Shown here in pieces: positions 1 through 7,680 of a DNA stretch of 55,371 nt (the stretch's first letter is position 1; each line of letters starts with the position of its first letter). The stretch lies in NCBI GenBank assembly GCA_937952285.1, contig CALFZE010000022.1:1-55371 (forward strand), written 5' to 3'. The notes under the pieces were generated by a model. That model saw only the letters and a list, made by a program, of their open reading frames with translations, was not told the origin of the DNA and made no database searches. The stretch comes from UBA2428 sp002343545 (lineage in GTDB: Bacteria > Bdellovibrionota > UBA2428). The position numbers and the translations under genes were made by a program.

Positions 1-37
1 ATTCCGGACGTGGGTTCAACTCCCACCGCCTCCACCA
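1..37 (+). ncRNA. ssrA: tmRNA (ssrA), 3' end only
   Basis: This is the 3' end of transfer-messenger RNA, which rescues stalled ribosomes. What is visible is the T-arm (stem GTGGG/CCCAC around the loop TTCAACT), the 3' acceptor strand and the encoded CCA at 35-37. The GGACG-GGGTTCAACTCCC context is typical of tmRNA rather than ordinary tRNA. The 5' end and tag ORF lie before the window. The CCA-proximal 16 bp is repeated at 7527-7542, so the gene end doubles as the attachment site of the island that follows. Confidence 0.85.
22..37. repeat. attL: ssrA-end direct repeat, left copy
   Basis: This is the 16-bp core shared exactly with 7527-7542 and with one mismatch with 8747-8762. Extending left, positions 6-37 match 7511-7542 at 26 of 32 bases. 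Integrases that target ssrA regenerate the gene end on insertion, as seen here. The repeat marks the left edge of the integrated element. Confidence 0.75.
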
Positions 38-136
38 ATATTGATCTAAGTATTTGAAATTATTCATATATTTAGGCAATCCTGGGGTCCATTTTGGACC
101 CCTTGGACCCCCTGGTAGCTTAAGCGGTGTGCCACT

Positions 137-151
137 CCTCCCGATAGGAGG
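137..151 (+). promoter_or_regulatory. hairpin masking integrase ribosome-binding site
   Basis: CCTCC (137-141) can pair perfectly with GGAGG (147-151) across a 5-nt loop. The GGAGG is the best Shine-Dalgarno for the GTG start at 156, with 4 nt between them. The stem would therefore hide the ribosome-binding site. A second perfect 8-bp hairpin lies just upstream at 84-102. Functional relevance is inferred. Confidence 0.4.
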
Positions 152-155
152 CTGC

Positions 156-790
156 GTGAGCTACAAAATCAAACCCCATTACAAACGCAAAGACGGAACC
201 TCCGTTTGGCGTCTTGTCTTTGAAAGGAAGGAACTGAAAAACGCACCTGGCGTTACATCCCCAAGAAGGAATGGAAAGCCATTGGCTTCAGTTCCGACCT
301 GACAATGGAGGAAGCCAAAGAGATCGCACGGAAGATCAACATGAGTTCCGAGCGAAAGCGACTCGAAGAAAAGCGCAACAAGGTCAGTGAGCGGCTTAGA
401 GAAGAAGACAAGATTGAATGCGAATTCCTGCCGCCACTTCTTACCCAAAAGTTTGAAACCGATGTTCTCCTGAAACGGTTTTCTGATGACGATGAAGACA
501 AGCTAAAGGCCTCGAAGCTCCTGAGCCACTGGCGAGCTGTAAAGCGGATCGTCAGAGTCGTTAAGCTTGATCCTTCAGACTGGTCCGAACAACCCGAGGT
601 AATCTACGGCCAGTTCCGAAAGATGATGGCCTCACCCGCCTACGTCCAAAAGCTCACTAGGCTTATGAACTTCTGGGGCCACTTCATTTGCAAAAAGCAA
701 GCTACGGCATTTCTCCCTCTCGAATTCCCCAGAGGGAACCAAAGGCAAAAGATAGCCACCTCATATGAATTCTGGACTCAGCGTTCAAAC
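156..790 (+). pseudogene. tyrosine integrase relic (N-terminal part only)
   Basis: This is the remnant of a site-specific tyrosine recombinase that probably inserted the island into ssrA. It starts at GTG 156 after GGAGG. The first frame gives an arm-binding-type start (SYKIKPHYKRKDG...SVWRLVFERK) and then breaks near 225-240. Reading continues in another frame as RTWRYIPKKEWKAIGF and then through a helical core-binding-like region with TKLMNFWGHF-like helices and PRGNQRQKI. No catalytic domain (R-HxxR-Y) follows, because the convergent nuclease gene occupies that space. At least one frameshift and a C-terminal truncation make it non-functional. Its place next to the ssrA end and its SAM-like helices support the call. 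The exact 3' limit is uncertain. Confidence 0.65.
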
Positions 791-3733
791 CAGATCGTCA
801 TCTTTAGCTGCCATGACCTGCCAACCCATCGCTTGACCAATGAGCTTTTGGTCAAAGGCCATAGTTCCGGACTCCTTTGCGTCAACCAATACTTTTAGGG
901 AGAGATCCATTTTCGGATTACGCTCCAAAATTTGTTTTCCCACCGCAGAGGCAGGGTCGATGAACGAAATTATTGGTTGATGCCGTATAGCAGTGGTGAG
1001 CCAGGTAAAAGTCGATTTGGGGAATATCGCAAACTGCCCCTTAACTAACTTTCTCGCAGAAAACAGGTCGATTTTTCCTATACGGCTTCGCTGTCCAGGC
1101 GCGAAATCCATCTCGCCAGGCGCCAGTTGTGGTTTGTATCTGAGAAATTCAGTTTGAAGCTGCCAAGGAATACTTAGAGGGTGTGCGATCATTACAAAAT
1201 TCTCGTCGAATTTCTGCTGTATCTCGCGAAGCAACGCAGCAAGTTCAGCCACGGCAACTTCCTTAAACTTGATATTAGCCTTTAGCTTTTCAACTAAAAG
1301 AGACGCTCTGCCATAGACAATGGATTCAGCCCACCCTGAACCCATTCCGCTCACCGAATGACTGACATGCCCTTGATCTTCCAGAAACCAGTCTTTGTTC
1401 TCAATGGAATAAGACCCTACATAATGTTCCGGCTTAAAGTTCGAGTCAGTATTGATTTCAACCTTATAAAGCCTACTAGAAGGATCATGCTCCCTAAGCG
1501 TTTTCCTGAAGGATTCTTCAATTTCGCTCAGCTTCTCAGAAGAAAATTTCTGATCCCCCCTAATGCGATCAAGGACTCGCTTCTCAGCTGCCTTACGTGC
1601 AAGGCGAACTACAGCTTGAATCTTCGCCAGAGGAATGAGTTTTGTGGAAGGCGAAAGCTTTCGGATCAAGACGTATTGGATCTCTAGATCCTTAAGAAAC
1701 TCATCTGTTGAACTTTGGCTTTCCAGCAACGAGAGGCCCTCGAGATCTTCCGTGGAGACTGGACCAATGGCCAATCGAACAAGTAGAGACTCTCTTATGT
1801 CGTGATCAACTCTTGACGACCAAACAGCTCTTTTCCCCTCTGGATTAAACCACCAGGAATACCATCTCCTTAGACTGCCACGTCGTCCGGCAAACAATTC
1901 GGCAACACGCTTGACCGGCAATCCACTCAGTTGCGCTATTGCGATATCCGCCACATCCGTTCGGCCGTTTCTACAGAGAAACCACGCGAACGTCCCCAGC
2001 GCAAAAAACATCTCGGATTGGATAAGGCTACTTTGCCTATCGAGATCTTGAAGCTTTTCATAGTTTGATACCCAGCCTGGGCCGACTTCAGCAGAGGACG
2101 TGGTGCCTGCATAATAAAGACTGGTCGCTAGCCCTATCAGCCTCAGAGAGAATCCGAAGTCAATTTTCAGATCTTTCTTAAGTGAGGCGCGACCTATTTC
2201 CGCACCAAATCCAGCTAATTGGTCTGCTACCGAAAGCGCCCATTCGGCATCTTCAACGCCCTTCAGGCGATGATTGAGATCATAGAAATGCTGAAATACA
2301 TTTTCGAGCCCCTCATAAAGAATCTCTGGCAGTCCATCTACTTTTCGCTTTTCGGCTTTGTACAACAGCGGCGTGAGCGCACTTAGCTCAGACATAACCT
2401 CCTCTGGCGGAAGTCTGTTATCGATAGCCGCTTCCGCCAGTGTTTCGGGAATGTTCCCAATGAGCCGATATAGCGAGTCCGGCTGATCTTGCTTTAACAA
2501 GATGTCGCAAATACGTTCAAAGGCCCTGTCCCAGATACTTAGAAAACTCCAGCCAAAAGTGATGTTTCCCAATCGTCTAGAGTTTGGAAAGAATCCAACC
2601 CCATATTTACTACGCGCCGTAATGTACTGTGAGCGAAGTTTGAATAAATCCCTTAACGCGGCTTCCGCTTTAAACGCGTCTGACTCTCGAATTGAAGCAA
2701 TTGCTATCTTAGCAATTCTTTTTACTTCCTCATCAATTTTCTTATTCTGGTCTATCGCTTCGGGGACCACAACAAACAAACTCTTCTGCGAAAGCTCAAT
2801 CAGCTCTTTGTCATTGGGATCAAACAACAGCGTCAGTATCGCCTCCCCTTTTTCAACTTCCTCACCTAGGTACTTATGCCATTGCTTCACTAGTACGGAC
2901 TGTACATCTGAGGCCGAAATTAATTTCAAAAGAATGTCTGTACCTGTGTCGGCCAGTTTAAGAATGCCAGTTTTAGGTGCAAGAATATCAACTTTTTGCC
3001 AGCTTTTCGGCGTCTCCTCTGTGGCTACCTTAAAGCGACTTACTATCTCTTCATTTGCGCGAGCAAAGTCGCTTTCAAACTTCGCTAAGTCTTCCACAGA
3101 TGAGACGTATGCTTTTTTGGTTTTTCTTACTGGCGACTTAGTGATTTTGAGTTTTTTCTTACTTCGCTTTTTTTCCTTAGAGCCAGTAGTAGCAACAGCA
3201 ATGAAGGTTTTTTTCAGATCTAAAACATGATCTTCGCAGTTGGGAAAGTACGCTGCCCTGATGCTTTGATTGCCTTCCACCAACGCCTGTATCTTTGCCC
3301 CGTCCCAGTAGTCGAAGAACTTAAAGGGCGTAGGTGTTTTTGCCTTCTTTCTAAATGCTTGGTGAAGCGCGGGGGTCAAAACTAAATTTGTCATGAACAG
3401 GAAGTAGCTGGGCCTAGACTTACGACTCTTCCATCCGGACCACTCAGCATTCAAATCTGTAAGTGCGGTTTTCGGGGATGTACCGGCTTGGTGGTACTTG
3501 GCTTGGAATACCCAAAGCCCGGATGTTTTAGGCGCACTGCCCCCAATCAATGAAGGGGGACCACTACGCTGCGGAAGCCCATCCAGCAGGGCATCAATAC
3601 CGCCGTCCGGCCCCTGTGCTCCATACGGAACAATGGCTGGCCCAAAATAGTGGGTCAGCAATGCGTTACAGAGCTGCTCAAACTTTGTACCCGATCCCAG
3701 CGTATCAAGATCGCAGTTTTGATGAGCTGCCAT
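785..3733 (-). CDS. large protein with Mrr-like PD-(D/E)xK nuclease head
   Basis: This 982-aa protein is probably an intracellular nuclease effector. Its N-terminal ~160 residues show the restriction-endonuclease signature: FE at 18-19, GPDGGID at 41-47 (Asp47) and FQAK at 76-79 (Gln77-x-Lys79), the E-D-QxK arrangement of Mrr-type enzymes. A Lys-rich linker follows (~193-213). At ~245-310 lies a segment resembling a barrel-sandwich (lipoyl/biotinyl-like) fold, with DILAPKTGIL and later LGEEVEKGEAILTLL. The remaining ~650 residues are mostly helical and I do not recognise them. Codon use is more AT-rich than in the chromosome. It lies 186 nt behind the unknown 638-aa gene on the same strand, inside the ssrA island. 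The nuclease fold is read from motifs; a defence role is inferred. Confidence 0.7.
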   Translation of the reverse strand: MAAHQNCDLDTLGSGTKFEQLCNALLTHYFGPAIVPYGAQGPDGGIDALLDGLPQRSGPPSLIGGSAPKTSGLWVFQAKYHQAGTSPKTALTDLNAEWSGWKSRKSRPSYFLFMTNLVLTPALHQAFRKKAKTPTPFKFFDYWDGAKIQALVEGNQSIRAAYFPNCEDHVLDLKKTFIAVATTGSKEKKRSKKKLKITKSPVRKTKKAYVSSVEDLAKFESDFARANEEIVSRFKVATEETPKSWQKVDILAPKTGILKLADTGTDILLKLISASDVQSVLVKQWHKYLGEEVEKGEAILTLLFDPNDKELIELSQKSLFVVVPEAIDQNKKIDEEVKRIAKIAIASIRESDAFKAEAALRDLFKLRSQYITARSKYGVGFFPNSRRLGNITFGWSFLSIWDRAFERICDILLKQDQPDSLYRLIGNIPETLAEAAIDNRLPPEEVMSELSALTPLLYKAEKRKVDGLPEILYEGLENVFQHFYDLNHRLKGVEDAEWALSVADQLAGFGAEIGRASLKKDLKIDFGFSLRLIGLATSLYYAGTTSSAEVGPGWVSNYEKLQDLDRQSSLIQSEMFFALGTFAWFLCRNGRTDVADIAIAQLSGLPVKRVAELFAGRRGSLRRWYSWWFNPEGKRAVWSSRVDHDIRESLLVRLAIGPVSTEDLEGLSLLESQSSTDEFLKDLEIQYVLIRKLSPSTKLIPLAKIQAVVRLARKAAEKRVLDRIRGDQKFSSEKLSEIEESFRKTLREHDPSSRLYKVEINTDSNFKPEHYVGSYSIENKDWFLEDQGHVSHSVSGMGSGWAESIVYGRASLLVEKLKANIKFKEVAVAELAALLREIQQKFDENFVMIAHPLSIPWQLQTEFLRYKPQLAPGEMDFAPGQRSRIGKIDLFSARKLVKGQFAIFPKSTFTWLTTAIRHQPIISFIDPASAVGKQILERNPKMDLSLKVLVDAKESGTMAFDQKLIGQAMGWQVMAAKDDDLV

Positions 3734-3740
3734 TTAGCCC

Positions 3741-3769
3741 AGTATAAGTGAAGTATAGAGACCGTCCAA
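3741..3769 (-). promoter_or_regulatory. sigma70-like promoter directly before the nuclease gene
   Basis: On the minus strand TTGGAC (3764-3769) and TATACT (3741-3746) are separated by 17 nt. The -10 ends only 7 nt before the ATG at 3733, and no Shine-Dalgarno is visible. Transcription would therefore start at or next to the start codon, giving a leaderless mRNA. It also gives the nuclease gene a promoter separate from the upstream 638-aa gene. Confidence 0.45.
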
Positions 3770-3918
3770 GGTACGGGCCCAGGAGGCTCGTGGCCAAACT
3801 CGATTGCTCGCTTACCTTCAGGCTCAACAACACGCCCGCATATTGGCCTGGACCGAAACCGAAGACATTTTTAGAAGCTTGGGTTTGACGTTCAAGCAGG
3901 TTCGCATATCGAAGCGCC

Positions 3919-5835
3919 TTAGACACGATCAGCCATATTCTTCTTCATTCTCGCAACAAGAACCGCTCGCGGATCTCTCGTCTTTCCAATGCTATCAACA
4001 ATGTCGAGTATTGAGCTAGCCATGCCGGAAGGATCTTTTCTAAAAAGCCATTTAAGGGCCGTTGTTATCCAAGTGGTCGGCGGCACGAAAACTCCCGAAG
4101 GCGTAGCGACTGAAATCAAAAAGCCAGCGAGATCCAGTTGTCCAAAGAACTCTTTTCGAGCTTCAAACCTTTTTGCTTCCTCATTGAAGGAGGCGGCTAC
4201 TTCTGCAGCCTCTTCTACCGTCGCAGACTGTCTCGCGATATCGAATACGTATCTTTTGAGCCTATTGATGTCTGAACTTTGAAAGGCCCCAACGAATTCG
4301 TTAACCGGGATGTGCGAAGAGATCGTAAAGAGGTTCTCGATAACCGCCTTCAGCTTCGATTGCATTTCGGGAGGCTGGTTAGGATTTACACCAGAATAAA
4401 TAGAGGCTCCGATTGAAACAAGATTCTCATTTCTAGGATCAGGAACTTGTACTGCATCGAAAGCAGAAGCCATCTGCACGGACAGTAGCGACTGTGAGAG
4501 AAGTGCAGAATGACTTTCATCTGTAACCCCCCAGAGAGCTGAAAGTAAGTTGCCAAATCCGGCGAAGGCAATTGAGTCGGTTCCTTTGTATGGGTACTCC
4601 GTCGATGGAGACTGCCAGTACCAAGATAGCGACTGGGAAAGAAATTTCAAAAAATTAGCTAGCTTCCTGTCCGGCATGGATTTCGATGCCGAGTAAAGTT
4701 GGGCTAGCAGAAAACTCATTTGATCAACGTCTAATGGCGGATACAAGATCGGGAACTTCGTTTTGGCGTCTTGCAAGAGAACCGCGGCCAACTTGCGCGG
4801 CAAGACCAAATTAGATGCCCCTCCCTCAGCAAATGCTTCAATAGTCCGCTGAGGGTAGCGCCTAATGTCAGATGCAAGAATGGGGGTCAGTTTACGTCTT
4901 GCGATTAACTCCCTTATCTCAGACTCAGTAACACTCATCTTCGAGAGAACATCGGCCAGCTTGGCACCGGTCGGGAGCACCAGAAATAGATGGTGAAAAA
5001 TCGAGTAATAGTTATTGATATGGACAGGGGTATTAAATCTCAGGTCTAAAATGCCACGACTATAAAATGGTTCTTCCAGCTTCACTGGATCGACGTACTC
5101 TCGATCGAATCCCGCCAGTGTCTGTTCTCGATTTTGGACCCAATATCTTTCGTCTTCTTGAAGTGCCTCTCTATACGAATGCGAGAAGCGTGATTTGCTG
5201 GTGTATTTGGCCAGCGTAAGAGGACGATAGGGATCTAAAAGCGCCTCCAGAGTTGCGGCTTTTTCCTTAGGAACTGTCGTTTCAAGTTCATCTTTCTTTT
5301 TCAGCCCCTCACTCAATCGATCAGGAACTAAAGGATCTACTTCCACAGAGAAATCGACTGGCAGTGCAAATCTCTCAAATAAACTTTCCAGGCAGGCGAA
5401 CTCGTCGTCAGTTAGCTCTCTGGCAACTAACAACTTGTTTCCCGGAGCATCCTTTAAGATAAATTCTGGAAATGTTACTGGCAGCTCCATTGCCAGATCC
5501 GAAAGCAAGAAGTTGTTATTTCGGAATGTCCCAGCCGATTTGATTACATTTTCTCGGGTCCTGGGAGGAACCTTCCTTGCCTCTGATGGAACATGAGAGA
5601 TTAGTTCGAGAGGGAAGCACATTTCACGAAAGGAACGATCAAACCACTCACTCAGAGGCGCTTCGTCGATAGTCGCAGTGCTCTTCACAACTTCTGGACA
5701 GACGAGGAAGTATCTTCCATCTCGGCACCACACACCTTCAGTTTTAATATGCGGCTGCTCAAGACGAAATCGATCTAAATGAAACGCAGCTTTGAGGTCT
5801 TGATTCACTCGAATCATTCTGCGGGATTTCGACAT
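3919..5835 (-). CDS. island protein of unknown function (638 aa)
   Basis: I do not recognise this family. The 638-aa protein is soluble-looking, with no signal peptide and no clear membrane helices. It is mixed alpha/beta, with a Lys/Glu-rich stretch near 180-200 and a Trp-rich patch (LSWYWQSP) in the second half. The C-terminus is amphipathic and ends in basic residues. The start ATG at 5835 has TATTCT six nt upstream and no obvious Shine-Dalgarno. It precedes the nuclease gene on the same strand and is divergent from the DUF4238 gene. Low GC and the ssrA island setting suggest horizontally acquired cargo. A role as partner, sensor or immunity factor for the nuclease is only an inference. 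Confidence 0.6.
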   Translation of the reverse strand: MSKSRRMIRVNQDLKAAFHLDRFRLEQPHIKTEGVWCRDGRYFLVCPEVVKSTATIDEAPLSEWFDRSFREMCFPLELISHVPSEARKVPPRTRENVIKSAGTFRNNNFLLSDLAMELPVTFPEFILKDAPGNKLLVARELTDDEFACLESLFERFALPVDFSVEVDPLVPDRLSEGLKKKDELETTVPKEKAATLEALLDPYRPLTLAKYTSKSRFSHSYREALQEDERYWVQNREQTLAGFDREYVDPVKLEEPFYSRGILDLRFNTPVHINNYYSIFHHLFLVLPTGAKLADVLSKMSVTESEIRELIARRKLTPILASDIRRYPQRTIEAFAEGGASNLVLPRKLAAVLLQDAKTKFPILYPPLDVDQMSFLLAQLYSASKSMPDRKLANFLKFLSQSLSWYWQSPSTEYPYKGTDSIAFAGFGNLLSALWGVTDESHSALLSQSLLSVQMASAFDAVQVPDPRNENLVSIGASIYSGVNPNQPPEMQSKLKAVIENLFTISSHIPVNEFVGAFQSSDINRLKRYVFDIARQSATVEEAAEVAASFNEEAKRFEARKEFFGQLDLAGFLISVATPSGVFVPPTTWITTALKWLFRKDPSGMASSILDIVDSIGKTRDPRAVLVARMKKNMADRV

Positions 5836-5906
5836 GCACTAAGAATACACAACTGTTTTAGTTTAAGAAGGTAGGGTCTTGCGCGACTTGGTGTAAGCTA
5901 TTTTTA

Positions 5907-6839
5907 ATGGCGGATCCGCGTCGACATCATTACGTGCCACAGTGCTACCTTGCGAATTTCACTGATAGCGGCGACAAAAATGGGAACATCGGAGCTTTTG
6001 ATAAGGCTAAAAACCGAACGTTTCGAACTGGAATCGGCAATGTCGCGCATGTTCGGGATTTTTATCGCCTGGATCCCAATGAAGAGGTTGACGATGAGTT
6101 CGCGGTCGAAACCAGTATCCTGGCTCCGGTCGAAGGGAACGCAAAGCCTATTATCGATCAGATCTTGCGCGACAAACGTTTGCCTGAGTCACCCGAAGCC
6201 CTTGCTCATTTGTGGATATTTTTCGGATTTCTAGCAATGAGAGTTCCATCCATTAGGAGGCAACTTGAGAGCTTCGTGACTGATATCGGCAGAACATCTC
6301 TCCAGATGATCGCCGCGAATGCTTCTCCGGCCTATTTAGATAATTTCTATAGGGCCCAGGGCATTCCTCCATCAGAGCAAATCAGTTTCGACGAGTTCAA
6401 AGAGTTTGCTTTGTCGGACCGCTACACAATCGGGATTAATCAAGGGTATCTGATTAGCTTAACCTTAGAGCAGGCACCTCGGCTGGCGGAACTCCTTGCA
6501 GAGAGACACTGGTGTATTGGGCTAGCAGCCGACTCCGGCTTCATCACCTCAGATCGGCCCGTTACACTTCGCTGGAGCCAACCAGTGCCCGGGAGTCAAA
6601 GCCCGGGTTTTGGTCTTGGCAACACTGAGGTTAGGATATCGCTTTCTCCGAGTATTTGTTTAATCGGTTCATTTGATCCACTTCCGGAGGTAGCCGATTT
6701 AGACCATAGCCAGGTCGCTCATTTTAATGCTGACCTAGTCGCCTCTGCGGACCGATTCCTCTTCTTTAGAGATGAGAATTTCAGATGGGCTGACGAAGAT
6801 GGAGTGTCTAGATCGGTGAACGATTTGCTTGGTCGGTGA
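5907..6839 (+). CDS. DUF4238-like protein
   Basis: The 310-aa cytoplasmic protein starts with RRHHYVPQCYLANFT. This HHYVPQ-YL-NF motif is the hallmark of the DUF4238 family, which is widespread in bacteria and phages and has no firmly established biochemical role. Further family-like features are LAHLWIFFGFLAMRVPSIR in the middle and GFITSDRPVTL near residue 210. Its length is typical. The gene is divergent from the 638-aa gene (71 nt apart) and is followed by a terminator at 6866-6888, so it is a single transcription unit. Its GC is lower than the chromosomal genes. The location in a mobile island with a nuclease gene is consistent with host-conflict cargo. Confidence 0.75.
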   Translation: MADPRRHHYVPQCYLANFTDSGDKNGNIGAFDKAKNRTFRTGIGNVAHVRDFYRLDPNEEVDDEFAVETSILAPVEGNAKPIIDQILRDKRLPESPEALAHLWIFFGFLAMRVPSIRRQLESFVTDIGRTSLQMIAANASPAYLDNFYRAQGIPPSEQISFDEFKEFALSDRYTIGINQGYLISLTLEQAPRLAELLAERHWCIGLAADSGFITSDRPVTLRWSQPVPGSQSPGFGLGNTEVRISLSPSICLIGSFDPLPEVADLDHSQVAHFNADLVASADRFLFFRDENFRWADEDGVSRSVNDLLGR

Positions 6840-6865
6840 TCGTCCTTTTGGGGTACACGTATCCC

Positions 6866-6888
6866 TTCGCAGAAAATGCGAGTTTTTT
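6866..6888 (+). terminator. Rho-independent terminator after DUF4238 gene
   Basis: The stem TCGCA/TGCGA (6867-6871 with 6877-6881) has an AT-rich loop and is followed by six T at 6883-6888. It lies 27 nt after the stop codon. Confidence 0.7.
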
Positions 6889-7200
6889 GAGTCGATGCAA
6901 CCGATGTCCGGGGCTCTAAATAGCCCTTATTCCGGCTGATGCTCTGCCCATCCACCTTATCGACGGGGCGCCCTTGCAGACAGCTTGAGGGTACTTGTTT
7001 TGAAGCTTTCGGCCTTCCTTTGACCTAGCCCTTTGGCATAGCTTCGCAACACGTCTGTTACGGCATGTTTTTGAGCGGTTCGAGTTCAGGCTTGCGCGTT
7101 CTTTCTACTTTGCTCCGACCGATCTAGAACAAGGCCAGGTTGGCGGTCCTAGAGATAAGCCAAGCTCTATTAGAGGGGCTCAGAGCCTCGGTATAGCGAG

Positions 7201-7268
7201 ATTGGATACACCGAAACGGTCCACTCTTAAGATTGCAGCATGAGGCCTACGCGAGGCTTCAATCCAAT
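7201..7268 (+). ncRNA. candidate structured RNA with closed multi-branch fold
   Basis: ATTGGAT (7201-7207) pairs perfectly with ATCCAAT (7262-7268). Inside lie a hairpin ACCG-AAA-CGGT (7210-7220) and an 8-bp hairpin TGAGGCCT/AGGCTTCA (7241-7248 with 7254-7261, one G-T pair). Just upstream are a weak -10 (TATAGC, 7192-7197) and a -35-like TTAGAG (7170-7175) 16 nt apart, which would start transcription near 7204. It is not a tRNA, since it has no T-loop or anticodon arm. Transcription is unproven. Confidence 0.3.
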
Positions 7269-7282
7269 ATATGAATTGCGTC

Positions 7283-7364
7283 ATAAACTCGGGCCACAGG
7301 AGTTATTCCCTTCAGCCACCCATCTCCCTGCCAAAGCGATAGGCCCTTCAATAAACTCAGGCCA
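7283..7364. repeat. 14-bp direct repeats near attR
   Basis: ATAAACTC-GGCCA occurs at 7283-7296 and 7351-7364 with one differing base, in the same orientation and 68 bp apart. Short direct repeats beside an attachment core are typical of integrase or excisionase arm-binding sites. That role is inferred here. Confidence 0.35.
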
Positions 7365-7526
7365 AAATTCCTAAATCAAAAAAATGATCTGATATATCCC
7401 ATGAGTATGGGGCACTGCGCTCCCGTGGCACTTACGTCCTAGCCACCCTCTAAACCCATACAAATTTTGAAAATCGTTTTGCGGCCTTAGGGGGTTTTTG
7501 CTATTTTTTTGGACCTGGGTAGAGTG

Positions 7527-7542
7527 CCCACCGCCTCCACCA
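7527..7542. repeat. attR: ssrA-end direct repeat, right copy
   Basis: This is an exact copy of 22-37 (the 3' end of ssrA including CCA). The preceding 16 bases keep part of the T-arm sequence. It marks the right edge of the 7.5-kb island, and base composition rises to chromosomal levels just after it. Confidence 0.75.
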
Positions 7543-7614
7543 GCCTTCACGAAAGCTACTCCTGTCCGCCCTCTTGCCGGTGCTCACGATCGGAAACTGC
7601 GAAAATCCTCCACC

Positions 7615-7656
7615 AAGAAAACAAGAAGGCCCGGCCCTCCCGAAGGAAGGCCAGGC
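7615..7656 (-). terminator. Rho-independent terminator for the secreted-protein gene
   Basis: On the minus strand a GC-rich stem (7628-7656: GGCCTGGCC and GGCCGGGCC arms around TTCG) is followed by a T-rich tract (TTCTTGTTTTC). It lies 25 nt past the stop of the gene ending at 7681. Confidence 0.65.
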
Positions 7657-7680
7657 CGCGACGGTAGAACGGGGTCGTTG

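Larger units (their letters stand above)
6889..7526. other. non-coding end of the island
   Basis: About 640 nt without a credible reading frame lie between the DUF4238 terminator and the right attachment repeat. The stretch contains a multi-branched fold at 7201-7268, small hairpins (for example GGGCT/AGCCC at 6911-6926), a pair of 14-bp direct repeats (7283 and 7351) and several A/T-rich tracts. Composition matches the island rather than the chromosome. It could hold recombination arm sites, a small RNA, or both. Confidence 0.5.

Noticed and set aside
1..37. An ordinary tRNA instead of tmRNA
   Set aside because: The T-loop alone would also fit a tRNA, but the flanking GGACG-GGGTTCAACTCCC pattern and island insertion fit ssrA better. 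The 5' part is outside the window, so it is not proven.
3705..3926. 73-aa minus-strand ORF between the two large island genes
   Set aside because: It overlaps both neighbours, lacks a ribosome-binding site and contains the promoter of the nuclease gene.
7201..7268. A tRNA gene at the cloverleaf-like fold
   Set aside because: No TTC-type T-loop, no anticodon arm and a 3-nt D-loop equivalent.
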